From assembly GCA_913778145.1 (NCBI GenBank), contig CAJYVI010000071.1, positions 1 to 64,000 of the forward strand: a DNA stretch of 64,000 bases, in the 5' to 3' direction. How positions within the stretch are numbered: position 1 is the first letter of the stretch; each line of letters starts with the position of its first letter. This document shows positions 1 to 8,146 of the stretch, one piece after another. The position numbers were made by a program, and so were the translations under genes. The notes under the pieces are model-generated. The model made no database searches. It was not told where the DNA came from and was given only the letters and a program-made list of their open reading frames with translations. This DNA comes from an uncultured Pseudocitrobacter sp. (GTDB lineage: Bacteria > Pseudomonadota > Gammaproteobacteria > Enterobacterales > Enterobacteriaceae).

Positions 1-1
1 C

Positions 2-109
2 ACGCTATTATTATTTACCTGGATGGTGAGGGATTCACTCTGTGAATTACATATCAAACAGGGAAGTAATGAGCTGGCGGCATTTTTAGCCTGTGGAAAT
101 AAAAAGTAA
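2..109 (+). CDS. hokA: HokA-like type I toxin, C-terminal part (cut by window edge)
   Basis: This reading frame is open from the window edge to a TAA stop and encodes the last 35 residues of a Hok/Gef-family membrane toxin. Visible hallmarks are the end of the hydrophobic segment (TLLLFTWMVRDSLCE-type context), the conserved Cys in SLCELHIKQG, and the ELAAFLAC segment before a short basic tail. Hok proteins are about 50 residues long, so roughly the first 15 residues and the regulatory leader lie outside the window. Its position beside cspA and opposite orientation match the hokA locus of E. coli. A hairpin follows the stop. Whether the upstream leader and antisense RNA are intact cannot be seen. 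Confidence 0.85.
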   Translation, partial: TLLLFTWMVRDSLCELHIKQGSNELAAFLACGNKK

Positions 110-117
110 GAGCATCT

Positions 118-142
118 GGCGGGGAGAAATCTCCGCCTTTCT
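118..142 (+). terminator. Hairpin terminator after hok
   Basis: GGCGG/CCGCC arms with a few more paired bases around an AAAT loop are followed by TTTCTT, eight bases after the hok stop codon. This is a plausible 3' end for the stable hok mRNA. Confidence 0.6.
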
Positions 143-221
143 TACGGTGTGATGCATTTTCAATGCACCCTTTTTATTTATGATGTGAATATCTGTAAAT
201 CAACTGCGGCAAATCGCAGGC

Positions 222-252
222 AAAAAAAATCCCCGCCCGAGGGCAGGGATTC
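222..252 (-). terminator. Rho-independent terminator of cspA
   Basis: Read on the minus strand, arms AATCCCTGCCC and GGCGGGGATT close a tiny loop and are followed by a run of eight U. It lies just downstream of the cspA stop. Confidence 0.85.
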
Positions 253-272
253 GAATTTTTAGCGGCTTGAAC

Positions 273-485
273 TTACAGAGAAGTTACGTTGCCAGCTGCC
301 GGGCCTTTAGCGCCGCTTTCGATGGTGAAGGACACTTTCTGACCTTCGTCCAGAGATTTGTAGCCATCGTTCTGGATAGCAGAGAAGTGTACGAACACGT
401 CTTTAGAACCATCGTCAGGAGTGATGAAGCCGAAACCTTTATCAGCGTTGAACCATTTTACGATACCAGTCATTTTACCGGACAT
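273..485 (-). CDS. cspA: Major cold shock protein CspA
   Basis: A 70-residue single cold-shock domain that binds RNA and single-stranded DNA and acts as an RNA chaperone on temperature downshift. The RNP1 motif KGFGFITP (residues 16-23) and RNP2 motif VFVHFSAI (30-37) are present, and the length equals E. coli CspA. The start is supported by an AAGGTAA ribosome binding site and by the long leader typical of cspA. The order yiaG-cspA-hokA matches E. coli, which separates it from the CspB/CspG/CspI paralogues. Expression is expected to be controlled mainly by the leader, which refolds in the cold to expose the start. Confidence 0.96.
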
Positions 486-641
486 AGAAATTACCTTTAT
501 AAATTAAGTGAGCCTTACGGCAATATGGCATGCTTTACAGAATTTAAAGCGTAAAGGAAATGTCGCTACGAGGGGTACCAATGGATAACCTTGAAGGGAA
601 CTGCTTTACTCAACTGCTTTGTGGTCTGTGCGTCAAACCGT
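486..641 (-). promoter_or_regulatory. cspA 5' leader with cold box (RNA thermosensor)
   Basis: The minus strand upstream of cspA is closely similar to the roughly 160-nt E. coli cspA leader as I remember it. It begins ACGGTTTGACGCACAGACC, which contains the cold-box sequence, continues through a TACCCCTCGTAG segment and ends TAAAGGTAATTTCT before ATG. The inferred transcription start is near 641. In E. coli this leader switches between a translation-blocking warm fold and an open cold fold. Confidence 0.85.
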
Positions 642-697
642 GAAGCTATTAACGCATACTTCGGCCCCTAAACGCAAACGTTATCTGAGAAAAACAT

Positions 698-723
698 AAA
701 ACGGCCCTGAAAAAGGACCGTTA
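698..723 (-). terminator. Terminator of yiaG
   Basis: On the minus strand AACGGTCC and GGGCCGTT pair around a U-rich loop and are followed by TTATGTTTTT. It lies 31 bases after the yiaG stop and upstream of the cspA promoter. Confidence 0.7.
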
Positions 724-754
724 AAAGAGTGATAAATATTTATTGATCAGATAG

Positions 755-1036
755 TTAGCTGTTAAAAATTTGTTTGTCAGCCTGAATCAGACGTAGCAAT
801 TTAAGTTCGGTAACTGAAGGTTTTACCCGTCTGGACGCCCATTCCTGCGCCATGGAGACACTTACGCCCATCGCTTTAGCAAACTCTGCCATCTGCAAAC
901 CGGTGCTTTCGCGCAGCTCTTCAAACTCAGTAAAGATGGATGGCTTTGGTGTCAGGGTAATCACTGATGAAGCATCTTTGAAGACAATCTGTTCCAGACT
1001 GCTCAGCAGTTCAAATGTTGGATCTTTTTCTTCCAT
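755..1036 (-). CDS. yiaG: HTH-type regulator YiaG
   Basis: A 93-residue small DNA-binding protein. The C-terminal half (about residues 36-85) is an XRE/Cro-type helix-turn-helix of the sort found in HigA/MqsA-like antitoxins, including GLQMAEFAKAMGVSVSMAQEW followed by the PSVTELKLLRLI tail helix. Length and location directly upstream of cspA match E. coli YiaG (about 96 residues), whose function is not established. A GGAGTTATC ribosome binding site precedes the ATG. No partner toxin gene is next to it, so a toxin-antitoxin role is not supported here. It has its own terminator and is probably monocistronic. Confidence 0.88.
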   Translation of the reverse strand: MEEKDPTFELLSSLEQIVFKDASSVITLTPKPSIFTEFEELRESTGLQMAEFAKAMGVSVSMAQEWASRRVKPSVTELKLLRLIQADKQIFNS

Positions 1037-1228
1037 TGATAACTCCTATAAACACACAGCGTGATCGTGAATAGGTACAGCCTGTTAAGAATAGTCGGGA
1101 AATCCGAACAAAAGTTGATTGCTGAAGTGATTATTCGTGAGATCGATTTCTACATAGCGCAAATAGCCTAAAAATCGCACATAAATCAAGGCCAGCGGTG
1201 ACAGGTATAATTTTGTAAAAAATCGCTC

Positions 1229-1252
1229 AAACCGACGGCTGAGCCGCCGGTT
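1229..1252 (-). terminator. Possible terminator of the pcaK-like gene
   Basis: AACCGgCGGC and GCCGtCGGTT pair around TCA on the minus strand immediately after the stop. A run of six U follows, but only after a 6-nt spacer, so termination efficiency is uncertain. Confidence 0.5.
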
Positions 1253-1259
1253 CGCTAAC

Positions 1260-2630
1260 TCAGGCTTTCTGCGTATTGCGGTTCAACGCAGGCGTTTCCG
1301 CTTCGCTTTTCAGCGTCTGCCGCTGGCTGACCACATGCTTCACCAGTAGCGCCAACGCTGATACCAGAGCCGGAATGGCCAGCAGCGTGAAAATGGTTTG
1401 GAAAGAGAGTTCAGCCTGCATCAGGAATGCGCCGCTGAATGCGCCCAGAATGCCACCAAAACGGCCCAGCCCCAGCATCCACGCCACGCCCGTTGCACGT
1501 CCCTGTGTCGGGTAGAAACCCGCCGCGAGCGCCGGCATTGAGGATTGTGCGCCATTCATGATGGTACCGGCAATAAAGACCATTACGCCCATCAGCACCA
1601 GGCTGTTGGTTGAGAAACCGACCAGGCAGACAAATACGCCGGTCAGTATGTAGCCAACCGCCACCACCTTATTCGGGTTTAGTTTGTCCATCAGCGCTCC
1701 CAGGATAAGCACGCCAATGCCGCCACCTAAGGGGAAGAGGGCGGTGATAATCGATGCCTGACTCAACGAGGCGCCCGTTTCACGAATTAACAGCGGCAGC
1801 CAACTGGTCAGTAAATAGAAAATCAGCAGGCCCATGAAATAGGTCAGGCACAGCATTACTGTACCCACGGCATAGCGAGGCGAGAAAATCACGCCCAGCG
1901 CCGATTTCTCTTTCACTTGCCCGGCCTCCTGCAAAACAAAGCTTGCGTTGTCGGCCACCGGAGCGATGCGTTTGAGGATGGCGGCGATTTTATGCTGAGG
2001 CTGATTTTTGACCACCATATAACGTGCGGATTCCGGCAGCAGGAATATCAGCAGTACAGCCAGCGCCAGCGGCATCACGCCGCCGAGGATCAGCACGCTC
2101 TGCCAGCCGTAGTGCGGAATAAGCCACGCCGAGATAAACCCGCCCATTGATGATCCAATTGGAAAGCCCACAAACATCAGATTCACCAACAGTGCGCGGC
2201 GACGTTCCGGCGCATACTCACTCATCAGCGTGGCCGCGTTGGGCATAGCGGCGCCCAGGCCCAGTCCGGTCAGGAAACGCAGCAGCGTAAGCTGGGTGAG
2301 GTTAGTGGCAAACGCGGTGACCAGGCTAAAGCCGCCAAAAACCAGAATCGACAGCACCAGCACTTTTTTTCGGCCAATGCGGTCCGCCATCGGGCCTGCC
2401 GTTAATGCACCCACCGCCAGACCCACCAGCGCGGCGCTCATCACCGGGCCGAGATCCGATTTTTGCACGCCCCATTCCTGCACCAGGTCAGAAGCGATAA
2501 AGCCGATGATTGCGGTATCGAAACCGTCCATGGCGACGGTCACAAAGCATAATGCGAGGATCATCCACTGGTATTTAGAAAAGGGATGATCGTTGATAAA
2601 AGCCTGAATATCCGTGGTTGTCTTCGTCAT
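1260..2630 (-). CDS. Aromatic acid:H+ symporter, PcaK-like (MFS, AAHS family)
   Basis: A 456-residue, 12-helix major facilitator transporter. The N-terminal motif DGFDTAIIGFIA in helix 1, the loop signature GPMADRIGRKKVL (about 79-91) and the TGLGLGAAMPNAATL segment are typical of the aromatic acid:H+ symporter family that takes up 4-hydroxybenzoate, protocatechuate and related acids. A ribosome binding site (CAGGAA) precedes ATG. The upstream region holds two 16-bp boxes matching the PcaR operator of the beta-ketoadipate pathway, which points to protocatechuate or 4-hydroxybenzoate as substrate. No catabolic gene is adjacent, and the gene is absent between yiaG and yiaF in E. coli K-12. Exact substrate is inferred; a gentisate or phenylpropanoid transporter is the alternative. 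Confidence 0.82.
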   Translation of the reverse strand: MTKTTTDIQAFINDHPFSKYQWMILALCFVTVAMDGFDTAIIGFIASDLVQEWGVQKSDLGPVMSAALVGLAVGALTAGPMADRIGRKKVLVLSILVFGGFSLVTAFATNLTQLTLLRFLTGLGLGAAMPNAATLMSEYAPERRRALLVNLMFVGFPIGSSMGGFISAWLIPHYGWQSVLILGGVMPLALAVLLIFLLPESARYMVVKNQPQHKIAAILKRIAPVADNASFVLQEAGQVKEKSALGVIFSPRYAVGTVMLCLTYFMGLLIFYLLTSWLPLLIRETGASLSQASIITALFPLGGGIGVLILGALMDKLNPNKVVAVGYILTGVFVCLVGFSTNSLVLMGVMVFIAGTIMNGAQSSMPALAAGFYPTQGRATGVAWMLGLGRFGGILGAFSGAFLMQAELSFQTIFTLLAIPALVSALALLVKHVVSQRQTLKSEAETPALNRNTQKA

Positions 2631-2678
2631 GCGGCAATTCCTGAAAACGGCGGGGAGAAGGATTCTCCCGCATGAAGT

Positions 2679-2694
2679 TGTGCGATTATCGAAC
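2679..2694 (-). promoter_or_regulatory. PcaR-type operator box 1
   Basis: On the minus strand this reads GTTCGATAATCGCACA. Its first 15 bases equal the PcaR (IclR family) consensus that I recall from Pseudomonas pca promoters. It lies 49 bp upstream of the transporter ATG and is repeated exactly 88 bp further upstream. Confidence 0.75.
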
Positions 2695-2766
2695 CTATTT
2701 TCGGTAATCGTTCACTTCATCAAAACACTTAACCTATGCGCCGACAATGCAGGGGAAATCAGGAAG

Positions 2767-2782
2767 TGTGCGATTATCGTAC
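2767..2782 (-). promoter_or_regulatory. PcaR-type operator box 2
   Basis: On the minus strand this reads GTACGATAATCGCACA, one base different from box 1 and in the same orientation. Two tandem boxes suggest binding of two regulator dimers in front of the transporter gene. Confidence 0.7.
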
Positions 2783-3048
2783 GTCTCGCAGGAAGGTAAT
2801 CCGTTGCTGCAATTGAAATCATTTAAAAACAATAGATTAATAACAATTCTTCGCGTAAAAGTTGTCGTCATAAATGTGATGTATGCAACAATGCATTAAC
2901 ATTCGCCATTTCTCCCCTTTTCTCATCGCAATTTCCTGCCATAACTTTGTCAGGAAAAGGTATCCTGCGGCGCGCTGCTGGACTATCCTTGTCAGCGTCG
3001 GGCACGCGGGTGCCTGTTTGCGCTTTTTTTGGCTGAAGGAGTAATAAA

Positions 3049-3759
3049 ATGGCGACAGGAAAGTCCTGCTCTCGCTGGTTTGCGCCTGTTGCGGCGTTAT
3101 TGATGGTTGTTAGCCTGAGTGGGTGTTTTGATAAAGAAGGCGACCAGCGCAAAGCGTTTGTCGATTTCCTGCAAAATACAGTGATGCGTGGGGGCGAACG
3201 TCTGCCAACGCTGACCGCTGACCAGAAAAAACAGTTTGGTCCCTTTGTCTCCGATTACGCCGTCATTTACGGCTATTCGCAGCAGGTGAGCCAGGCGATG
3301 GATGCGGGTCTGCGCCCGGTTGTCGATAGCGTTAACGCCATTCGCGTTCCGCAGGATTATATGACTCAGCGCGAGCCGCTGCGTCAGGCGAACGGTTCGC
3401 TGGGCGTACTGAGCCAGCAACTGGAAAATGCGAAGATGCAGGCCGATGCGGCGCATGCGGCGCTGAAACAGCCGGATGACCTGAAGCCGGTCTTTGACCA
3501 GGTGTACAGCAAAGTGGTGACAGCGCCCGCTAACGCGATGCAGCCACTGATCCCGGCGGCGCAAATCTTCACGCAGCAGCTGGTTCAGGTGGGTGATTTT
3601 GTCGCGCAGCAGGGTGAGCAGGTGAGCTTCGTGGCGAACGGTATTCAGTTCCCGACTTCACAGCAGGCAAGCCAGTACAACTCGCTGATCGGCCCGCTGG
3701 CCTCTCAGCATCAGGCCTTTACTCAGGCCTGGAATGCGGCTGTTGAGGCAACGAAGTAA
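3049..3759 (+). CDS. yiaF: DUF3053 lipoprotein YiaF
   Basis: A 236-residue protein with a lipoprotein signal peptide ending in the lipobox LSGC (Cys26), so it is predicted to be lipid-anchored in the cell envelope. The mature part is mainly helical and rich in Gln and Ala (QQLENAKMQADAAHAAL, about residues 123-139), as in the DUF3053 family. Length and position beside ghrB match E. coli YiaF, whose function is unknown. The start follows a GAAGGAG ribosome binding site. It converges with ghrB, and a 156-bp repeat element lies between the two. Confidence 0.9.
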   Translation: MATGKSCSRWFAPVAALLMVVSLSGCFDKEGDQRKAFVDFLQNTVMRGGERLPTLTADQKKQFGPFVSDYAVIYGYSQQVSQAMDAGLRPVVDSVNAIRVPQDYMTQREPLRQANGSLGVLSQQLENAKMQADAAHAALKQPDDLKPVFDQVYSKVVTAPANAMQPLIPAAQIFTQQLVQVGDFVAQQGEQVSFVANGIQFPTSQQASQYNSLIGPLASQHQAFTQAWNAAVEATK

Positions 3760-3770
3760 CATGATGTTAG

Positions 3771-3796
3771 ATGGCGTTTTACCGTAAGTCGCCATC
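3771..3796 (+). terminator. Hairpin after yiaF
   Basis: GATGGCG and CGCCATC pair across a 12-nt loop eleven bases after the yiaF stop. No U-run follows, so it may be an mRNA-end hairpin rather than an efficient intrinsic terminator. Confidence 0.4.
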
Positions 3797-3825
3797 CGGC
3801 AAAAATAAGGCGGGGAACTCCCCGC

Positions 3826-3979
<154 letters not shown>

Positions 3980-3981
<2 letters not shown>

Positions 3982-3999
3982 GCGGGGAATTCCCCGCCT
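3980..3999 (-). terminator. ghrB terminator hairpin (duplicated at 3808-3827)
   Basis: The perfect palindrome AGGCGGGGAATTCCCCGCCT lies eight bases beyond the ghrB stop. A copy with one changed base lies on the far side of the 156-bp element. Confidence 0.6.
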
Positions 4000-4007
4000 T
4001 ATCTGTT

Positions 4008-4985
4008 TTATTTCTCTAACACCTGCGGGTTCACGCAGTTCTTCTCCACTTTCCCCTGCAACGCATCAATCAGGTTATCTACCGCGCAGGCCGCCATGTT
4101 AAAGCGCGTCTCATGCGTGGCAGAACCAATATGCGGCAGCGCGACGACGTTCGGCAGTGTCAGCAGCGGTGAATCGGCAGGCAGTGGCTCCTTCTCAAAG
4201 ACATCCAGCCCGGCGGCGTGGATTTCGCCCGCTTGCAGCGCGGCAATGAGCGCCTGTTCGTCGACTACCGGACCACGGCCCGCGTTGATAAAGATGGCGG
4301 AGGATTTCATCTTCGCGAACTGTTCTTTACCGAAGAGATGATGCGTCTCGTCGGTGAGCGGCAGGATCAGGCACACGAAATCGGATTCCTGCAACAGGGT
4401 GTCGAGGTCACAGTAACGCGCGCTGAAGCGCTCTTCTGCCTGCGGATGCGGGCGGCGAGCGTTATACAGAATCGGCATGCCGAAACCGCAGTGCGCGCGC
4501 TGAGCCAGCGCCATACCGATGCGGCCCATCCCGACAATACCCAGCGTTTTATGATGCACATCGGTCCCGAACCAGTCCGGCCCGATGCTTTTTTTCCACT
4601 CACCCGCTTTGACGCGATCGGCGACTTCCACCACCCGGCGCGCGGTGCTGAGCACCAGCGCCATCACCGTATCCGCCACGGTTTCCGTCAGAACGGTAGG
4701 CGTATGCATCAGCAGAATGTTACGTGCGTTCAGGGCGTCGACATCAAAGTTGTCATAGCCCACGGAAACGGTCGAGGTCGCGCGCAGCTTCGGCATTTTC
4801 TCCAGCAGCGCTTCGTTAACGGCTTCGCTGGAGCCCAGCAGGCCGACGGCGTTAGCAAACACCTCTGCATGCTGTTGGATGGTTTCCGGGCGCAGGTTTG
4901 GCACCTGCGTAACGGTAAAGTGGGCTTCCAGGCGATGCAGTAAATCGTCAGGCAGTGCCTTGTAGAGAATAATGGACGGCTTCAT
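4008..4985 (-). CDS. ghrB: Glyoxylate/hydroxypyruvate reductase B (2-ketogluconate reductase)
   Basis: A 325-residue cytoplasmic D-isomer-specific 2-hydroxyacid dehydrogenase that reduces glyoxylate, hydroxypyruvate and 2-keto-aldonates with NAD(P)H. The nucleotide-binding motif GMGRIG is at 152-157 and the catalytic triad is Arg237 (NAGRGP), Glu266 (FEKEP) and His285 (LPHIG). It is closely similar to E. coli GhrB along its length. Here, unlike in K-12, it lies only 21 bp downstream of kguT and in the same direction, so it is probably the last gene of the 2-ketogluconate operon. It could supply the KguD-type reduction of 2-keto-6-phosphogluconate; that role is inferred. A GGAG ribosome binding site precedes ATG. 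Confidence 0.93.
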   Translation of the reverse strand: MKPSIILYKALPDDLLHRLEAHFTVTQVPNLRPETIQQHAEVFANAVGLLGSSEAVNEALLEKMPKLRATSTVSVGYDNFDVDALNARNILLMHTPTVLTETVADTVMALVLSTARRVVEVADRVKAGEWKKSIGPDWFGTDVHHKTLGIVGMGRIGMALAQRAHCGFGMPILYNARRPHPQAEERFSARYCDLDTLLQESDFVCLILPLTDETHHLFGKEQFAKMKSSAIFINAGRGPVVDEQALIAALQAGEIHAAGLDVFEKEPLPADSPLLTLPNVVALPHIGSATHETRFNMAACAVDNLIDALQGKVEKNCVNPQVLEK

Positions 4986-5006
4986 GCGACTCTCCGTAAG
5001 TGTGAT

Positions 5007-6287
5007 TTAAGCGTGGCGTGCGCCAACGGGAAGTTGTTGATTCTTAGCAGGCTTAACAATTAAAGTAAGCCATACCGAGGCGAAAAGCGCCACCCCCATA
5101 AAAATGTAAGAGGCGGACGGCGAACCGGTCGCGCCGTTCAGGTAGCCGACGAACCAGGAGCCAAAGAACGAGCCCAGCGCGCCCATACTGTTGATTAAGG
5201 CCATCGCACCGCCAGCGACGTTGCGCGGCAGCATTTCCGGGATGATGGCGAAGAACGGGCCATACGGCGCGTACATCGCGGCACCGGCGATCACCAGCAG
5301 GGTATAGGACATCCAGAAGTGGTTGGCACCCACTGCCCAGGAACCGATAAAGGCGAAACCGGCAATCAACAGCAGCGGCCAGACAAACAGCTTACGATTT
5401 TGCATTTTATCGGAAGCCCAGGAGACCAGAATCATCGCCGTTGTGGCGGCCAGATACGGTACTGATGACAGCCAGCCCACTTCCACCATGCCAAGGTTTG
5501 CGCCACCGCTGCGAATAATCGACGGCAGCCACAGCACGAAACCGTAAACGCCGATGCTCCAGGCAAAGTACTGCATACACAGCAGAATCACGTTGCGGGA
5601 ACGGAACGCTTCGCCGTAATTACGCACGGCTTTGATGCCCTGCTGTTCTTTATCGAGTTCCGCCTGCAATGCGGTTTTTTCGGATTCAGACAACCAGCCC
5701 ACCTGCGCTGGTTTATCTTTTACCAGCACCCACCAGCAAAATGCCCAGATGATGGCCGGGAAACCTTCAATGATGAACATTTCACGCCAGCCGAGCGCCT
5801 GAATCAGGTAGCCAGAAACCACGGACATCCACAGCACCGTCACCGGGTTACCGAGGATCAGGAACGTGTTGGCGCGCGAACGTTCGGATTTGGTGAACCA
5901 GTTGCTGATGTAAATCAGCATTGCTGGCATGACTGCTGCTTCCACCACGCCGAGGATAAAGCGAATGGCGGCAAGCATCGGAATATTGTGCACAATCCCG
6001 GTGAGCGAGGCGCAGGCCCCCCACAGGATCAGGCAGATGAAAATCAGTTTGCGCACGCTGCGGCGTTCCGCATACATCGCGCCGGGGATCTGAAAGAAGA
6101 AGTAGCCGAGGAAGAAGAGGGCACCCAGCAGGGAAGAGATCCCTTTTGTGATGCCTAAATCTTCATTAATGCCTGCGGCGGAAGCGAAGCTGAAGTTTGC
6201 GCGGTCGAGATACGCCAGGCTGTACGTGATAAACACGATTGGCATGATGTACCACCAGCGTTTGGCTGCATTGGTTGAGCTATTCAT
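5007..6287 (-). CDS. kguT: 2-ketogluconate transporter KguT-like (MFS, ACS family)
   Basis: A 426-residue, 12-helix major facilitator of the anion:cation symporter family, which includes hexuronate, galactarate and KguT transporters. Helix 1 carries the family motif YLDRANFSFA and the helix 2-3 region the FFLGYFFFQIPGA signature. Substrate is assigned from context: it lies between a 2-ketogluconokinase-like gene and ghrB, downstream of a PtxS-type repressor, the gene set used for 2-ketogluconate uptake and catabolism in Pseudomonas. An AGAGGCAGGA ribosome binding site precedes the ATG. A 129-bp gap with a GC-rich repeat arm separates it from kguK. Confidence 0.82.
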   Translation of the reverse strand: MNSSTNAAKRWWYIMPIVFITYSLAYLDRANFSFASAAGINEDLGITKGISSLLGALFFLGYFFFQIPGAMYAERRSVRKLIFICLILWGACASLTGIVHNIPMLAAIRFILGVVEAAVMPAMLIYISNWFTKSERSRANTFLILGNPVTVLWMSVVSGYLIQALGWREMFIIEGFPAIIWAFCWWVLVKDKPAQVGWLSESEKTALQAELDKEQQGIKAVRNYGEAFRSRNVILLCMQYFAWSIGVYGFVLWLPSIIRSGGANLGMVEVGWLSSVPYLAATTAMILVSWASDKMQNRKLFVWPLLLIAGFAFIGSWAVGANHFWMSYTLLVIAGAAMYAPYGPFFAIIPEMLPRNVAGGAMALINSMGALGSFFGSWFVGYLNGATGSPSASYIFMGVALFASVWLTLIVKPAKNQQLPVGARHA

Positions 6288-6344
6288 AGTCCTGCCTCTG
6301 TAGTTGTAGGGTCAGAGTGTTATTAGGGGAAGGTGCGCGCTGGT

Positions 6345-6400
6345 GCCCTCACCCCGGCCCTCTCCCACAGGGAGAGGGGGAACCAAAGATTTGCACGATC
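6345..6400. repeat. GC-rich palindromic repeat, half element (kguT-kguK gap)
   Basis: A CCCTCACCCC segment is followed by the hairpin CCCTCTCCCACAGGGAGAGGG and then a TTTGCACGAT segment shared with the spacers of the other copies. The mirrored second arm is absent. It lies inside the kgu operon, between kguK and kguT, where it could protect or attenuate the transcript. Confidence 0.75.
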
Positions 6401-6416
6401 CAGCGGGGGGAAGGCT

Positions 6417-7355
6417 CTATTCGCCCAATGCCTCACGCGTCGGTAATCCTTCACTGTCGCCCTGAACCTGAATGGCCAGTGCGCCAATTTTATTCCCGCG
6501 TATCACCGCATCGCGCAGTGAGCGTCCTTCCAGCAGGGCGCTGATTACTCCGACGGCGAAGCCATCGCCCGCGCCCACCGTATCGACCACCTTGTCGACT
6601 TTCACCGGCGCAACGCAGCCTTTCTCGCCTTCAGCCGTCTTATACCAGGCGCCGTCCGCGCCGGTTTTCAGCACCACCGCTTTCACACCATGCGCCAGAT
6701 AGAAATCAGCGATAGCTTCCGGCGTATGTTCGCCGGTCAGAATCATGCCCTCTTTCAAACCGGGTAAAACCCAATCGGCCTGGAACGCCAGATGGTTGAG
6801 TTTTTCCACCATCTCCGCCTCGCTTTTCCACAGTACCGGGCGCAGATTCGGGTCGAAGGAGATTGTTTTGCCCTGCGCTTTCATCGTGCGGGCCGTATGG
6901 TCGAGCAGGGCATAAGAGGAGTCAGCGAGCGCCGCCGCCACGCCGCTTAAGTGTAGATGGCGTGCGCGGGAGAAATAGCTGTCATTGAAGTCGTCGAGCG
7001 AAAGATGGCTGGCCGCCGAATTTTTACGGAAATACTCCACAATGGGATCGGTTCCATTTTCAACTTTAGATTTCACCTGAAAGCCGGTAGCGAAACGCGT
7101 ATCGCAGGTGACACCCGTCGCATCAATACCTTCTTTCTTCAGGCTATTGAGCACGAACTGGCCAAAGCTGTCGTTGCCAATGCGGCTAACCCAGCCCACG
7201 TTCAGGCCCAGTCGCGCCAGCCCGGTTGCGACGTTAAGCTCCGCACCGGCAACGCGTTTGATAAACTGCTCAATTTCGCTGAGATCGCCCGTTTGTGTTG
7301 CCACAAACATCGCCATGGCTTCACCGATGGTGATGACATCCAGTTGCTTATTCAT
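6417..7355 (-). CDS. kguK: 2-ketogluconokinase KguK-like (PfkB family)
   Basis: A 312-residue ribokinase/PfkB-family sugar kinase. The signature DTVGAGDGFAVGV near residues 251-263 contains the catalytic Asp and the anion-hole GAGD, and the N-terminal GEAMAMF plus NVATGLARLG (about 41-50) are the usual substrate-side motifs. The closest named families are 2-dehydro-3-deoxygluconokinase and 2-ketogluconokinase. The kguE/ptxS context favours ATP-dependent phosphorylation of 2-ketogluconate to 2-keto-6-phosphogluconate. It begins 3 bp after the kguE stop, with the GAGGA ribosome binding site inside the end of kguE, so the two are translationally coupled. A KDG kinase role is the alternative, but a canonical kdgK is present at 54.2 kb. 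Confidence 0.83.
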   Translation of the reverse strand: MNKQLDVITIGEAMAMFVATQTGDLSEIEQFIKRVAGAELNVATGLARLGLNVGWVSRIGNDSFGQFVLNSLKKEGIDATGVTCDTRFATGFQVKSKVENGTDPIVEYFRKNSAASHLSLDDFNDSYFSRARHLHLSGVAAALADSSYALLDHTARTMKAQGKTISFDPNLRPVLWKSEAEMVEKLNHLAFQADWVLPGLKEGMILTGEHTPEAIADFYLAHGVKAVVLKTGADGAWYKTAEGEKGCVAPVKVDKVVDTVGAGDGFAVGVISALLEGRSLRDAVIRGNKIGALAIQVQGDSEGLPTREALGE

Positions 7356-7358
7356 CGC

Positions 7359-8108
7359 TTAATCCTCGCGTAACAGTTTGACATAGCGGCGAGTTACCGC
7401 GGTCAGGTCATCGCCTTCCAGTGGAAATTCGATTCCGCGCGGCGCGTCGGCAGGCAAAGCGCGCAGTACGTCCAGCCAGTCGCGATTGATAGGATCCGGC
7501 GGCACGGCGCGGAAGCTGTTCTGATGCGGCGTCGCTGCTTTAACGTGGATGTAGCTCACCGCCGGCGCCAGCTGCTGGGCGGCTTCCTGCGGGCAATTTC
7601 CAACCCACAGCCAGTTACCCATATCAAAAGTCAGGCGCACGGGAAGATTGAGTACGCGGCAGGCGGCTTTAAAACGCTGCATCGGCGGCAGCTGGCCGCA
7701 TTCGGTCTGGTCGTTTTCCACCACCAGCGCCATGCCGCTCACGTCCAGCCAGGTACGCAGCGTGACCAGCGGGGCTTTACGTGCGAAATGGCCAAGAGAA
7801 ACTTTCAGCCACAGAGCGTTAAGCGTGCGAGCTTCTTCGAGCAGGGCGGGAAGGTGTGGGTTAAGCGTGCCATCGTTGAGAAACAGCGGTTCGGGGGCGG
7901 AATAGCAGGCCAGTAATTTTTGCGCGTCGATCGCGCGTGCCAGTTCTGGCAGGGCGTTTAGTTCGGCGTCGTTAAACATCTCGCGGCGGATCTCAACACC
8001 GTCTGCGCCCGCTTTCGCAATTACCGGCAGCATGGCTGCTTGTCCACCCGCGGCGCGGACCTGGTCATGTCCGTAAGCGGCGGTAACCACGATAATTTGT
8101 CTTTTCAT
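7359..8108 (-). CDS. kguE: KguE-like sugar isomerase/epimerase (TIM barrel)
   Basis: A 249-residue protein of the xylose-isomerase-like TIM-barrel family. Typical elements are GADGVEIRREMF (about residues 33-44), a VENDQTE strand end, FDMGNWLWVG, and the C-terminal GIEFPLEG, which supply acidic metal ligands. The start at 8108 is chosen over an upstream ATG at 8126 because a CTGGAG ribosome binding site lies six bases before it. KguE accompanies kguK, kguT and kguD in Pseudomonas but its exact reaction is unsettled, so none is assigned. It is the first structural gene of the operon, 39 bp downstream of the palindromic operator. Confidence 0.78.
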   Translation of the reverse strand: MKRQIIVVTAAYGHDQVRAAGGQAAMLPVIAKAGADGVEIRREMFNDAELNALPELARAIDAQKLLACYSAPEPLFLNDGTLNPHLPALLEEARTLNALWLKVSLGHFARKAPLVTLRTWLDVSGMALVVENDQTECGQLPPMQRFKAACRVLNLPVRLTFDMGNWLWVGNCPQEAAQQLAPAVSYIHVKAATPHQNSFRAVPPDPINRDWLDVLRALPADAPRGIEFPLEGDDLTAVTRRYVKLLRED

Positions 8109-8146
8109 GGGGAACTCCAGCGTCATCGTATGGTTAATACGCTAGA

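Larger units (their letters stand above)
2631..3048. other. Divergent intergenic region, pcaK-like / yiaF
   Basis: This 418-bp stretch contains no convincing gene. The left half carries two direct PcaR-type boxes and a GGGAGAAGGATTCTCCC hairpin in the transporter leader; the right half is the yiaF upstream region, with an AAGGAG ribosome binding site at its end. Confidence 0.6.

Noticed and set aside
2868-3152. A 94-codon minus-strand frame before yiaF
   Set aside because: It overlaps the signal peptide of yiaF and has no recognisable motif or ribosome binding site.
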